A stretch of 60,598 nt of DNA from an uncultured Parabacteroides sp. (GTDB lineage: Bacteria > Bacteroidota > Bacteroidia > Bacteroidales > Tannerellaceae): the NCBI GenBank assembly GCA_934718155.1, contig CAKUZF010000015.1, positions 1 through 60,598 of the forward strand. Direction: 5' to 3'. Under the pieces are notes generated by a model. That model ran no database searches and was not told where the DNA came from. It was given only the letters and a program-made list of their open reading frames with translations. Numbering within the stretch: position 1 is the first letter of the stretch; every line of letters begins with the position of its first letter. This document shows, in pieces, positions 41,704 through 50,232 of the stretch. Made by a program: the position numbers and the translations under genes.

Positions 41704-44055
41704 ATGAAGGATATCTTACGCTTAGTGTTCATGATTTGTTGCTTCTCGGCGACGGCCCAGACCAAGCATCTGATCGCCGGACGCATCATCGATGAGCAAC
41801 GCCAAGGCCTCCCTATGGTCTCTATCGCGGTGGAGAAGACCACCTCGGGCACCTATTCGGATGAGCAGGGAAACTATCAGTTGAGCCTGCCCGAAGGAAA
41901 CTACACCCTCGTCGTCTCGATGGTGGGTTATGAAACCGTTAAACAATCCGTCTCATTGCGTCGCGACAAGCGATTAGACATCACCCTGCGTGAAGATCAG
42001 GTGGCCCTCTCGTCGGTCGAGGTAGTGGGTAAATCGAAGAACCAGCAGGTGAAGGAGGGCGTGTTTACGGTCAATGCCTTAGACGTGAAACCGCTGACGA
42101 GCAGTATCAGCAACCTGACGGCCCTAACCAACCGAACGACGGGCATCCGTATTCGTGAGGAAGGTGGCGTGGGCTCCGATTTCGACCTTTCTATTAATGG
42201 TATGTCGGGCAATTCCATCCGCTATTTCATTGATGGCGTTCCCTTGAGTGCGAAGGGTAGTGGCGTTTCGCTGGCCAACTTGCCCGTCAACCTGATCGAT
42301 CGGGTTGAGATCTATAAAGGGGTCGTGCCAGCCTATTTAGGTACGGATGCCTTGGGTGGCGCCATCAACATCATCACGAAGAAGGAGAAAAAGAACTTTT
42401 TGGATGTCAGCTATGGCGTAGGTTCGTTCCATACACACCGTGGCGATCTGAATGCGCAGTTCATCGAGCCTCGCACGGGATTGATCTTCCGACCCACCTT
42501 GGGTGTGAACTACTCCAAGAACGACTACTTGATGAAGGGCGTAGAGGTGCGCAACGAAGATAAGACAGCCTTTATCACCACCAATGCCCGCCGATTCCAC
42601 GACGACTACTTCTCGCTGTTAGGCCAGCTGGAGATTGGAGTCACTAACAAGCCCTGGGCCGACCTCTTCTTTGTCTCCGCTTCGCACTCGATCGAGAACA
42701 AGGAGCTGCAAACGGGCTCGGTGCAGACATGGGTGTATGGCATGGCCGAGCGCAACAAGCGGGCCACCCACATCTCGGCCCGCTACGAGAAGAAGAATCT
42801 CTTCACCGAGGGATTGGCGTTGAACGCTTTGCTTTCGCAAACGTGGGATCACTCCGAGACTATCGATACGACTTACCGTAAGTATTATTGGGATGGCAGC
42901 TACATTGATGGCTCGTTCAGCGAGATTCGAGGCCGCAATAAGACTTGGCGCCACTATAAGCGACCGATCACGATTGCCCGAGGCACCTTGCAGTATGCTT
43001 TCAACCCCAATCACGCCTTACACCTTAATTATATGTTGAACCGCACGGGCAACAAACAGTCTGACGCGGTGGATACCGACTACCAGCCCACCCACGATGC
43101 GCTGGTGAAGCATGTGCTGGGCCTGTCGTACAACCAGTCTCTTTTTGGCGATCGACTGAACAACGTCTTCTTCCTGAAGGAGTATGTCAACCACCTGAAG
43201 GTGGAGCAGACCGAGCTTTCCTCCATCACCGGCTCAAACCAGGTGGAACCCAGCAATACGAAGGGCTATATCGGTGGCGGAGTGGGCTCCCGATTCACGT
43301 GGCGGGAATTCCTCTCTATGAAAGCCTCCTACGAGCACAGTGTGCGCCTGCCTATGACGCATGAGTTGTTGGGCAACGGATCGACCATCTATCCCAACGT
43401 GGCCTTGCGCCCAGAGCGTAGCGAGAATGTCAACTTTGGCCTTTTCGGAACGTGGCGTATTGCGCCGCGCCATCAGCTCTATTACGAGGCGGGTGGGTTC
43501 ATCCGCTCGGTTGACGATTATATACAGGCCATGGTCTCGCAACAGGAGGGCATGATGCAGTATGAGAACGTGAGTGCGGTGCGTATCAAAGGCGTTGAGG
43601 GTGAATTGCGTTACGACTGGGCCGACCGCTTACACCTGATGGTGAATGCCAGCTATCAAGATGCCCGTGATCGCCGTCGCTACAACCAGGATGGCCTTCC
43701 CTCCATCACGTTCAACAACCGTACGCCCAATAAACCCTGGACCTTCGTCAATGCCGAGGCGGCTTACACCTTCCCGCACGTTCTCTTGCCGGGCGATCGC
43801 TTGCGGTTGAGTTATGAGTATCAGTGGGTGCATTGGTTCTACCTCACGTGGGAGGCCTATGGCTCTTCGAAGACCAAGGCCCGTGTGCCCAGCCAGCAGA
43901 TCTCTAACGTTTCGTTGCTGTATGCTTGGCATGACGGACGATACAACGTCTCGTTGCAGTGCACCAACCTGTTCGATAAGTTGGCCTACGACAATTACAT
44001 GTTGCAGAAACCCGGAAGGGCCTTCTTCGCTAAATTCAGTATATTCTTACATTAA
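41704..44055 (+). CDS. TonB-dependent receptor under a cobalamin riboswitch
   Basis: A 783-residue outer-membrane receptor. A signal peptide (RLVFMICCFSATAQ) precedes a carboxypeptidase-regulatory-like domain (about 20-100). The plug (about 115-225) contains FDLSINGMSGNSIRYFIDG and ends GTDALGGAINIITKKE; the barrel ends GRAFFAKFSIFLH. The ATG at 41704 is preferred over the TTG at 41698. The riboswitch makes uptake of B12 or a related corrinoid the likely role. It is longer than E. coli BtuB and is followed after 14 bases by a surface lipoprotein gene, like BtuB-BtuG loci in Bacteroides. Confidence 0.88.
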   Translation: MKDILRLVFMICCFSATAQTKHLIAGRIIDEQRQGLPMVSIAVEKTTSGTYSDEQGNYQLSLPEGNYTLVVSMVGYETVKQSVSLRRDKRLDITLREDQVALSSVEVVGKSKNQQVKEGVFTVNALDVKPLTSSISNLTALTNRTTGIRIREEGGVGSDFDLSINGMSGNSIRYFIDGVPLSAKGSGVSLANLPVNLIDRVEIYKGVVPAYLGTDALGGAINIITKKEKKNFLDVSYGVGSFHTHRGDLNAQFIEPRTGLIFRPTLGVNYSKNDYLMKGVEVRNEDKTAFITTNARRFHDDYFSLLGQLEIGVTNKPWADLFFVSASHSIENKELQTGSVQTWVYGMAERNKRATHISARYEKKNLFTEGLALNALLSQTWDHSETIDTTYRKYYWDGSYIDGSFSEIRGRNKTWRHYKRPITIARGTLQYAFNPNHALHLNYMLNRTGNKQSDAVDTDYQPTHDALVKHVLGLSYNQSLFGDRLNNVFFLKEYVNHLKVEQTELSSITGSNQVEPSNTKGYIGGGVGSRFTWREFLSMKASYEHSVRLPMTHELLGNGSTIYPNVALRPERSENVNFGLFGTWRIAPRHQLYYEAGGFIRSVDDYIQAMVSQQEGMMQYENVSAVRIKGVEGELRYDWADRLHLMVNASYQDARDRRRYNQDGLPSITFNNRTPNKPWTFVNAEAAYTFPHVLLPGDRLRLSYEYQWVHWFYLTWEAYGSSKTKARVPSQQISNVSLLYAWHDGRYNVSLQCTNLFDKLAYDNYMLQKPGRAFFAKFSIFLH

Positions 44056-44069
44056 TATATTATAGCATT

Positions 44070-45434
44070 ATGAAAGCATTAAAGTTGATGATGAGTGCCT
44101 TCTTGGCCTCTTTGGTGGTTGTCTCCATTCCGGCTTGTTCGGACGACGACCCTGTTACTCCCGATCCTACGCCGGAGAACCCCACTCCCGAGGAGCCGAA
44201 ACCCGAGGAGCCGAAGCCGGAACCAGCTACTACTTATCACTTCGATCTCTACGCTTGCGCCGTGAAGCATGGTGGTATGTCGCAGAACAAGAACGGTACG
44301 TTCGTACGCAGCGTGAAGGCTTTGACGGCCGACCAGCCCATGGTGGAGTTCACGGGCAAGGGTCTCGATATCACGCAGGACTACACGATGGAGAGCATCG
44401 TGAAGGGTAAGTATTACTATCAAGTGCCGCAGTCTCCCGCCGATCGTTTCTCTAAGTTCCAGATCGTGTTGGATAAGGATGGCGATGAGGTCGTGAACAA
44501 GATCTCAGAGGTGCCCTTCGTGAAGAACACCTATTTCGCTCGCAAATACACTCACGCATGGCTCGACAACGAGACCCTGCTGATCGTAGGTACGGATAAG
44601 GACAACAAGGTGGTTTATTGGACGAAGCTGAAGGATAGCGAAAGCGGCATGAGCATCTTAGACGAGGGCACTTTAGACATCACGATGCCCGAGGGTGCTA
44701 TCGCTCTTTCTACCTCAGGCCTCTTGGCATTGCGTCAGCAGGATAACAAGTTGTTCTACTTCTACAACGGTAAGGAGAAGAAAGGTATGGCTGGCGCGAC
44801 AACTTCTACGCTGCATGTGGCAGTGATCGACCAGGCTACGATGAAGGTGGTTGAACACTCACAGGCCGAGCAGAAGCTCGCCAACGAGTCTGCCAACAGT
44901 GCCTACGGCGAGTTGATGCAGAACAGCGTAATGTTCGACGAGAAGGGTACGCTCTATTTGGCCGCTTTCATTGCGAAGGGCGCAACGGGCGATGACGAGT
45001 TTGGTTCGTTGGTGCGTATCGATGCCGACAAGACCACCTTCGATCCTGAGTATAACGGCTTCCCCAATCCTGAGGGTAAGTTGTTGACAGTTCAGTATCT
45101 GGCAAATGGCAAAGCTTTGGCTTATGCCAAGGATTATTCTCAGGGCGGTTCCTCTTCGAAGGTGAACAACGGCTTCTACGCCATCATCGATTTGGCTACA
45201 GGTCAGCGTGAGCGTGTGAAGTGCGAGGGTCAGGAGTTGCCTCTCTGCGGCGGCCGTTTCTCTCAGCGTAGCGTAGTTTTGGGCGACAAGGCTTATATCG
45301 GTGTTACCGAGGGTAAGGGCGAGAACGATTATCCTTGCGTATATATCTACGACATCCCTACTGGCAAGGTTGAGCAGGGTATCAAGCTTTCGAAGGGCTT
45401 GTACTTCGATATCATCCGTGCGATCGAAGACTAA
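44070..45434 (+). CDS. Surface lipoprotein, probable beta-propeller (DUF4374-like), B12-riboswitch operon
   Basis: A 454-residue lipoprotein (lipobox SIPAC, Cys23) with a surface-export SDDD motif and a Pro/Glu-rich tether. The body shows blade-like repeats (TLLIVGTDKDNKVVYWTKL, LHVAVIDQATMKVVEHSQ, FYAIIDLATGQRERVK, KAYIGVTEGKGENDYPCVYIYD), which suggests a beta-propeller. I think it belongs to or near DUF4374, members of which sit beside TonB siderophore receptors in Bacteroides; that is recollection. Under this riboswitch it is more likely a corrinoid-binding partner, an analogue of BtuG, of the receptor 14 bases upstream. A strong terminator follows. Confidence 0.72.
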   Translation: MKALKLMMSAFLASLVVVSIPACSDDDPVTPDPTPENPTPEEPKPEEPKPEPATTYHFDLYACAVKHGGMSQNKNGTFVRSVKALTADQPMVEFTGKGLDITQDYTMESIVKGKYYYQVPQSPADRFSKFQIVLDKDGDEVVNKISEVPFVKNTYFARKYTHAWLDNETLLIVGTDKDNKVVYWTKLKDSESGMSILDEGTLDITMPEGAIALSTSGLLALRQQDNKLFYFYNGKEKKGMAGATTSTLHVAVIDQATMKVVEHSQAEQKLANESANSAYGELMQNSVMFDEKGTLYLAAFIAKGATGDDEFGSLVRIDADKTTFDPEYNGFPNPEGKLLTVQYLANGKALAYAKDYSQGGSSSKVNNGFYAIIDLATGQRERVKCEGQELPLCGGRFSQRSVVLGDKAYIGVTEGKGENDYPCVYIYDIPTGKVEQGIKLSKGLYFDIIRAIED

Positions 45435-45443
45435 CATATACAT

Positions 45444-45482
45444 AAAAAAGCCCTCCATGCGTATAGCATGGAGGGCTTTTTT
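45444..45482. terminator. Strong bidirectional terminator
   Basis: GCCCTCCATGC (45450-45460) pairs perfectly with GCATGGAGGGC (45466-45476) around a five-base loop. An A-run precedes and a T-run follows, so it works on both strands. It ends the riboswitch operon and the convergent DUF5606 gene. Confidence 0.92.
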
Positions 45483-45536
45483 ATGTATATGCTTTTGTCG
45501 TCCGCTCCTTTTCAAGAGTGCTTCAACGTATGCGGC

Positions 45537-45956
45537 TTATTCCTCTGCGGGAGCGGCTTCCTCGGCAGGCGTAAACTCTGTGATGCCTGCGTTGATCAAA
45601 ATGTTATACCAAGCAATCAGCTTACGGATATCACTCGGATAAACTCGCTCGCGATCGTAGTTGGGCAACACCTCAGCCAAATAGCTTCTCAACTCCTCTG
45701 AAGAGGCCTTTGTCGGAGAGATCGCAACGGGCTTGCCCTCCTCCTTGTTCTTCATATTCGTGAATACCTCGTGAAGAGGAACCTCCTCGTCGGTGGTGTA
45801 CATAGCGATGTCTCCCAAAGAGATTACTTTGTCTTTTGCGTAAGCGGGCACTTTGCGCTTGTCAGCGAGCGACTCCACAATCAGCATATTTTTCGCATGG
45901 GAAACCAGTCTGTACAGACCCGGCTTGCCTGTAATAGACAAAATTGTCTTCAACAT
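45537..45956 (-). CDS. DUF5606 family protein
   Basis: A 139-residue conserved protein beginning MLKTILSITGKPGLYRLV, the Bacteroidetes DUF5606 family of unknown function. Its C-terminus is Ala/Glu-rich (FTPAEEAAPAEE). It has its own promoter at 46007-46014 and lies downstream of coaE on the same strand. No catalytic motif can be seen. Confidence 0.85.
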   Translation of the reverse strand: MLKTILSITGKPGLYRLVSHAKNMLIVESLADKRKVPAYAKDKVISLGDIAMYTTDEEVPLHEVFTNMKNKEEGKPVAISPTKASSEELRSYLAEVLPNYDRERVYPSDIRKLIAWYNILINAGITEFTPAEEAAPAEE

Positions 45957-46006
45957 ATCTGTTCTTTTCTTTAATGTTTAGTAAAATCGTTTGTGCTATC
46001 AGTATG

Positions 46007-46014
46007 CAAATGTA
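46007..46014 (-). promoter_or_regulatory. Promoter -7 element of the DUF5606 gene
   Basis: The minus strand reads TACATTTG (46014-46007), matching TAnnTTTG, 50 bases upstream of the start. Confidence 0.5.
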
Positions 46015-46048
46015 GCACAAACTCTTTGAATAAGCGTTTTTTAAGCCC

Positions 46049-46642
46049 TTAAAAAGTCTTGTCTGTACGCAGAAGTTGCTCTATCCATCCGTAAACCTGT
46101 GGGATAAGAGGCTGCTTATCATCGTTATAGATCACTTGGTCGGCCAGCTTGCGCTTCTCTTCGTCGGCCATCTGGCTTTCGATGCGGCGGACAATGGCTT
46201 CGGCCGAAGCGGCGTCGCGGGCGGTGGCTCGCTGGATGCGTAGCGCTTTTGGAGCGTAAACCATCAAGCTCTTATCCACCAGCTTGTCGAAACCCGACTC
46301 GAAAAGGATGGCGCTCTCGATGGCGCACAATGGCGTTTGCTGCCGTGTGGCCCACTCCTCGAAATTCTGCTTTACGACGGGATGGATAATGGCGTTGACC
46401 GTTTGTCGCTGCTCGGGATCGCTGAAGATGATCGAGGCAAGGCGAGCCTTGTTTAATCCCTCCTCGGTGTACATTCCTTCGCCAAAGCGGCGGATGAGGG
46501 CTTCTCGGATGAGCGGGCTTTCGTTGGTGAGCCGTTTGCTCTCGTCGTCGGCGATATAGACAGGTACGCCTAACAAATTAAGGAGGGAGGCTACGACCGA
46601 TTTGCCGCTTCCTATACCTCCGGTAATGCCAATTTTAATCAT
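46049..46642 (-). CDS. coaE: Dephospho-CoA kinase
   Basis: A 197-residue P-loop kinase performing the last step of coenzyme A synthesis. Walker A is GGIGSGKS at 8-15; LGVPVYIADDESKRL is the family lid/substrate region, and AIESAILFESGFDKLVDKSLMVYAP the core. It overlaps the end of the YbbR-like gene by 8 bases, so the two are translationally coupled. Confidence 0.95.
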   Translation of the reverse strand: MIKIGITGGIGSGKSVVASLLNLLGVPVYIADDESKRLTNESPLIREALIRRFGEGMYTEEGLNKARLASIIFSDPEQRQTVNAIIHPVVKQNFEEWATRQQTPLCAIESAILFESGFDKLVDKSLMVYAPKALRIQRATARDAASAEAIVRRIESQMADEEKRKLADQVIYNDDKQPLIPQVYGWIEQLLRTDKTF

Positions 46643-47645
46643 AATTCTCGTTGTGTTCCAATAAAAACTCGATCTGGGCGGGGAGCAGGGTAGGGGTATG
46701 CACCCACTCTGGTTTGCGTGTCAGCTCTACGGCGATTGTGCCCGATACGTTTTGCATCAGATCTTTGAAAGAGATAGCGGCCTCGAACTGCGCCTCCGAA
46801 AGGCTCTTGAAGCGGGAGAGCGGAACGCTGCAGGTGACGGTAATCTCGCCTGGGAAGAGCCTAACCTTGTAGTGCGAGGGCATATCCTTGCAGATGATAG
46901 GCAGCGTGATGCTTTTCTCGGTGTATTCCTCGATGGGGATCGTTACGGTAACGGTCGTAGGAACCAGGTTGACTCCGTCAACAGGTTGCAGGTTGACGAT
47001 GCGCTGTATCTTCTTGCTGCCTTTTTTCACTTCGATGAAGTTGGTCTTCACCTCTTGCAACGAATCGAGTAGCTCCGACGTAGCGTAGGCATCGATGGTT
47101 TTGGGGTCGATCTCGATCTCGCCTGCCAGTTGGAAGCCTGCCGACAAGTGAATGTCGCCATTGAATTGCACGGGGATGTCTTTGTGCTTCCGTTGGCTGA
47201 AGGGTGCTTCTATCTGTTGAGGATCGATCTCTATGAGCGAGGTCGAGGTGATCAGTTGCTTCTGTATGTCGCTCTCGATTTGCTTTTTGCTGTATCGAAG
47301 GGTTCCCTCTTTCTCCGTAGCCTCCATCTTGATCTCGATGGGCGAGAGCGTGCGCCCTAAGGTGTAGTTGAGCAATACGCTGCCTTTGTCTCTCACCTTG
47401 ACCACGACCTGTTTGGGAGCCTCCCTGCTGAATGCGACGTCGGCGGGAATCTCTTTGTACCTGACGGGGATGTTCAGCTCGATTTCATACTCTTGCTGCA
47501 AGCTCTGAAGCACCCAGAAGCCGAAAGCCAACAGGAGGAAAAAGAAAAAGACCAAAGCCTCTTTCCATTGTTCACTCTGGAAAAAGGCCTTAGTCTGTTT
47601 GTTCAACGACTTGACTGACCGGGATATGTGCTCCACTGACGACAT
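46635..47645 (-). CDS. YbbR-domain protein (CdaR-like)
   Basis: A 336-residue protein with one N-terminal transmembrane helix (ALVFFFFLLLAFGFWVLQSL) and extracytoplasmic YbbR repeats (IPVRYKEIPADVAFSREAPKQVVVKV; IPVQFNGDIHLSAGFQ; ITLPIICKDMPSHYKVRLFPGEITVTC). In Firmicutes YbbR proteins regulate the c-di-AMP cyclase; whether this holds here is not shown and no cyclase gene is in the window. It lies between yajC and coaE in a five-gene same-strand cluster. Confidence 0.88.
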   Translation of the reverse strand: MSSVEHISRSVKSLNKQTKAFFQSEQWKEALVFFFFLLLAFGFWVLQSLQQEYEIELNIPVRYKEIPADVAFSREAPKQVVVKVRDKGSVLLNYTLGRTLSPIEIKMEATEKEGTLRYSKKQIESDIQKQLITSTSLIEIDPQQIEAPFSQRKHKDIPVQFNGDIHLSAGFQLAGEIEIDPKTIDAYATSELLDSLQEVKTNFIEVKKGSKKIQRIVNLQPVDGVNLVPTTVTVTIPIEEYTEKSITLPIICKDMPSHYKVRLFPGEITVTCSVPLSRFKSLSEAQFEAAISFKDLMQNVSGTIAVELTRKPEWVHTPTLLPAQIEFLLEHNENYD

Positions 47646-47667
47646 AAGTCGAAGTCTTTAGTCGTTA

Positions 47668-47988
47668 TTATTTCTGTTGCTGCTGTTGAGCGTCGGCTGC
47701 CGTAGCGAAGACCGAGGTCTTGTCGATGCGGATGGTTACGCCCTTGGCAATCTCAAGCATCATGTACACGTCGCCAATCTCGCTGATTGTGCCGTAGATG
47801 CCACCAGCTGTGATCACTTGGTCGCCCTTCTTCAAGGCTTCACGAGCCTTTTGAATCTCTTTTTGCTTCTTCTGTTGCGGACGAATCATGAAGAAATAGA
47901 AGATGGCAACGATAGCGACCATCATCAGGATGCCCGACCATTGGCTGGTCTCTCCTGCTGCTTGCAGTAAAATAGTAAGTAAGTTCAT
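47668..47988 (-). CDS. yajC: Preprotein translocase auxiliary subunit YajC
   Basis: A 106-residue membrane protein. One transmembrane helix (GILMMVAIVAIFYFFMIRP) is followed by QQKKQKEIQKAREALKKGDQVITAGGIYGTI, the family signature. It associates with SecDF in the Sec translocon. It lies 22 bases before the YbbR gene. Confidence 0.94.
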   Translation of the reverse strand: MNLLTILLQAAGETSQWSGILMMVAIVAIFYFFMIRPQQKKQKEIQKAREALKKGDQVITAGGIYGTISEIGDVYMMLEIAKGVTIRIDKTSVFATAADAQQQQQK

Positions 47989-48040
47989 CTCTTGTAATTT
48001 CGTTTTGTATTGTTGGTGTAATTATTCAATCTCCTGCCAG

Positions 48041-48967
48041 TTAGTTCTTCAGCAACTTGTGATCTCGTTTTGCGTCGCGAATGATCGATTCGAGCGTTGC
48101 GTTGATGAAGGGCAACTTCTTGGGCGAGCTGTAATATTTAGCGATCTCTACATACTCGTTCAAGCTGATGCTTGTATGGATGGTCGGGAAGCTGAAGATC
48201 TCCGCCAAGGCGATTTGCAGAATCACCATGTCGATGTGTGCGATGCGGTCGGCATCCCAGTTGGTCAGGTAGTGGCCGATCATCTCTCGGTATTCCGGGC
48301 CTTTCAGGAAGGTTTGGCGCAGCAGTTTCACGGCGAATGTGCGATCTTCTTCCTCCTTAAACATAGGCATCAACTCTTGCTTGTCGCCGTTAGCTTCCTC
48401 GAAGCGCTTGATAGTCTTCAGCACAAACGACTCTACGATCTCGATATCGTCGTTCCAGAAGATGCTCTTGTCTTCCAGGAACTCGTCAACCATCTCGTTG
48501 TTGCAGATCACCTTCTTGAAGATTCTGTACCAGAACTGGCGATCCTGCTCGTAGTTGTCCTCCTCAGCCTCCAGATAGTTGGTGTAGAGCTCTGAGTTTA
48601 GGATCATATCTAAGATGCGCTTCACGAAGTCTTCGTCGTTGTCCCAAGAGATGGTGTTGTCTTTCATCTCTTTCAGCAGCGTCTCGTTAGCAGCCAGCTG
48701 GGCGATGAAACGATTGTTCACAAAACGTAAGTTGGGATTCAATTCCTCTTCAGTCGGCACATATTTTTCCTTCTTTGCTTCTAAAATACGGCTTTGCAGA
48801 CGGGTCACCTCTACCATCAAGAGTAGGAGTGAAAGATACAATTCGTAGGATTTGCGCATGCTGAATTGCAAGTCGTTCTCCGCGGATTTGAGATCAACAT
48901 TGCCGTTTTGATAGTAAGCATATACTATCTGTAATACTTTGATACGGATTAAAACTCGATTGACCAT
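48041..48967 (-). CDS. nusB: Transcription antitermination factor NusB
   Basis: A 308-residue protein, about twice the E. coli length; the long form with an N-terminal helical extension is normal in Bacteroidetes. The canonical NusB domain is at the C-terminus (LLRQTFLKGPEYREMIGHYL, ALAEIFSFPTIHTSISLNEYVEIAKYYS, PFINATLESI). It binds boxA RNA with NusE in rRNA transcription. It heads the nusB-yajC-ybbR-coaE cluster; its promoter is at 49012-49019. Confidence 0.93.
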   Translation of the reverse strand: MVNRVLIRIKVLQIVYAYYQNGNVDLKSAENDLQFSMRKSYELYLSLLLLMVEVTRLQSRILEAKKEKYVPTEEELNPNLRFVNNRFIAQLAANETLLKEMKDNTISWDNDEDFVKRILDMILNSELYTNYLEAEEDNYEQDRQFWYRIFKKVICNNEMVDEFLEDKSIFWNDDIEIVESFVLKTIKRFEEANGDKQELMPMFKEEEDRTFAVKLLRQTFLKGPEYREMIGHYLTNWDADRIAHIDMVILQIALAEIFSFPTIHTSISLNEYVEIAKYYSSPKKLPFINATLESIIRDAKRDHKLLKN

Positions 48968-49011
48968 TGTTTAAAAGATCGTTTTTTTGCAGTAAGTCTC
49001 TAAATTTGGTG

Positions 49012-49019
49012 CAAAGATA
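49012..49019 (-). promoter_or_regulatory. Promoter -7 element of the nusB operon
   Basis: The minus strand reads TATCTTTG (49019-49012), matching TAnnTTTG, 44 bases upstream of nusB. Confidence 0.55.
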
Positions 49020-49106
49020 GTGAATCCCTTCGGAATGCCGACAGGGAAGCGATGGAATTTTTTCACCTTGGGGAGGGCTGGATGCGACGTGAGGAGGAGA
49101 GGGGCA

Positions 49107-49146
49107 AAATAACAACGAGCCACGCTCCGTGAGGAGGGTGGCTCGT
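49107..49146 (-). terminator. Terminator of the ferredoxin gene
   Basis: ACGAGCCAC (49115-49123) pairs perfectly with GTGGCTCGT (49138-49146), with inner CC/GG pairs. On the minus strand TATTTTGCC follows. Confidence 0.75.
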
Positions 49147-49199
49147 TATGCCTTAGGTACTCTCGCTATTTAGCGATTCGCCTTTGGGTTGCCGCGGGA

Positions 49200-49370
49200 T
49201 TACTCAGCCGGGTGGATAGCACCTGTAGGACAAGCGTCAGCGCAAGTTCCACAATCAGCACACATCTCCGGGTTGATGCTGTACTTATCACCCTCAGAGA
49301 TTGCTCCTACCGGGCACTCGTCGATACAAGTACCGCATGCAATACAATCATCACTAATTACGTAAGCCAT
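49200..49370 (-). CDS. 2[4Fe-4S] ferredoxin
   Basis: A 56-residue clostridial-type ferredoxin with two C-x2-C-x2-C-x3-C-P clusters: CIACGTCIDECPVGAI at residues 9-24 and CADCGTCADACPTGAI at 37-52. It ends HPAE. It carries low-potential electrons, for example for pyruvate:ferredoxin oxidoreductase in anaerobes. It has its own promoter (49412-49419) and terminator, so it is a single-gene transcript. Confidence 0.96.
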   Translation of the reverse strand: MAYVISDDCIACGTCIDECPVGAISEGDKYSINPEMCADCGTCADACPTGAIHPAE

Positions 49371-49411
49371 TTTTTTACTTTTTTAAATTGATAACTATTC
49401 GTTAGTTGGTG

Positions 49412-49419
49412 CAAATGTA
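49412..49419 (-). promoter_or_regulatory. Promoter -7 element of the ferredoxin gene
   Basis: The minus strand reads TACATTTG (49419-49412), matching TAnnTTTG, 41 bases upstream of the start. Confidence 0.55.
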
Positions 49420-49527
49420 GAGTTTTCTTTCTATTAAAAAAACTTCTGCCTGCTATTTTTCGATAAAAAAAGTGGTTTTGGCAATATCTTTCGTTTGCTT
49501 GCGTTATAAAGCAAAACGGAAATTGAT

Positions 49528-50232
49528 TTGAGACGATTCATACTTTTACTATGTTGTATAGTTGGCTTTACCAGCTGGGATTTGATGGCGCAGCGTGAGC
49601 GTGTGAAGAACCAGCCGTATGCCGACTTGAAATGGTTCCATTTAGGCTTTCATGTGGGGCTGCATACGCAAGATTTGATCTTGACGCATTCGGGTGCTGT
49701 GTCGAATGGCGAGACTTGGTTTGCCGAGATTCCTTCCTATTCGCCGGGTTTCAGCGTGGGTGTGATTGGCGATATGGGCTTGAATCAGTTTTTCAATTTG
49801 CGTTTCTCTCCCTCTATCCACTTTGGCGATAAGAAGTTTAAGTTCCGCGAGCAGACAACGGGCGAGGAGTTCACTACCAACGTGCGCTCCAGCTATTTGA
49901 ATTTCCCGATCGACTTGAAATACTCCGCTCTTAGGCTGAACAATTACCGGCCTTATGTCTTGGTTGGGGCCTATGGCTCGTTGGATATCGGCCGGAAGAA
50001 GGGCAATCCGTTGCTCCTGAAGAGCACCGACTTTGGTTTGGAGTTTGGCGTGGGATGCGACATCTATTTGCCTTTCTTTAAGTTGTGCCCGGAGTTGAAG
50101 TTCTGCTTTGGCTTGGTCGACCTCTTAGAAAAAGATCGCCCGGACTTGGTAGACCAGGCGAACTTGAAATATACGGAGGCGCTAACCAAAGCCACCTCGC
50201 GCATGATTGTGCTTACGTTTAATTTCGAATAA
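49528..50232 (+). CDS. porT: Type IX secretion outer-membrane protein PorT
   Basis: A 234-residue outer-membrane beta-barrel of the PorT family. A signal peptide (LLLCCIVGFTSWDLMAQ) is followed by NQPYADLKWFHLGFHVGLHTQDL, a family hallmark, and amphipathic strands ending MIVLTFNFE. PorT is essential for type IX secretion in Porphyromonas. The start has to be TTG at 49528, since no ATG precedes the signal peptide in frame. It overlaps the end of the convergent cdsA gene by 14 bases. Confidence 0.92.
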   Translation: MRRFILLLCCIVGFTSWDLMAQRERVKNQPYADLKWFHLGFHVGLHTQDLILTHSGAVSNGETWFAEIPSYSPGFSVGVIGDMGLNQFFNLRFSPSIHFGDKKFKFREQTTGEEFTTNVRSSYLNFPIDLKYSALRLNNYRPYVLVGAYGSLDIGRKKGNPLLLKSTDFGLEFGVGCDIYLPFFKLCPELKFCFGLVDLLEKDRPDLVDQANLKYTEALTKATSRMIVLTFNFE

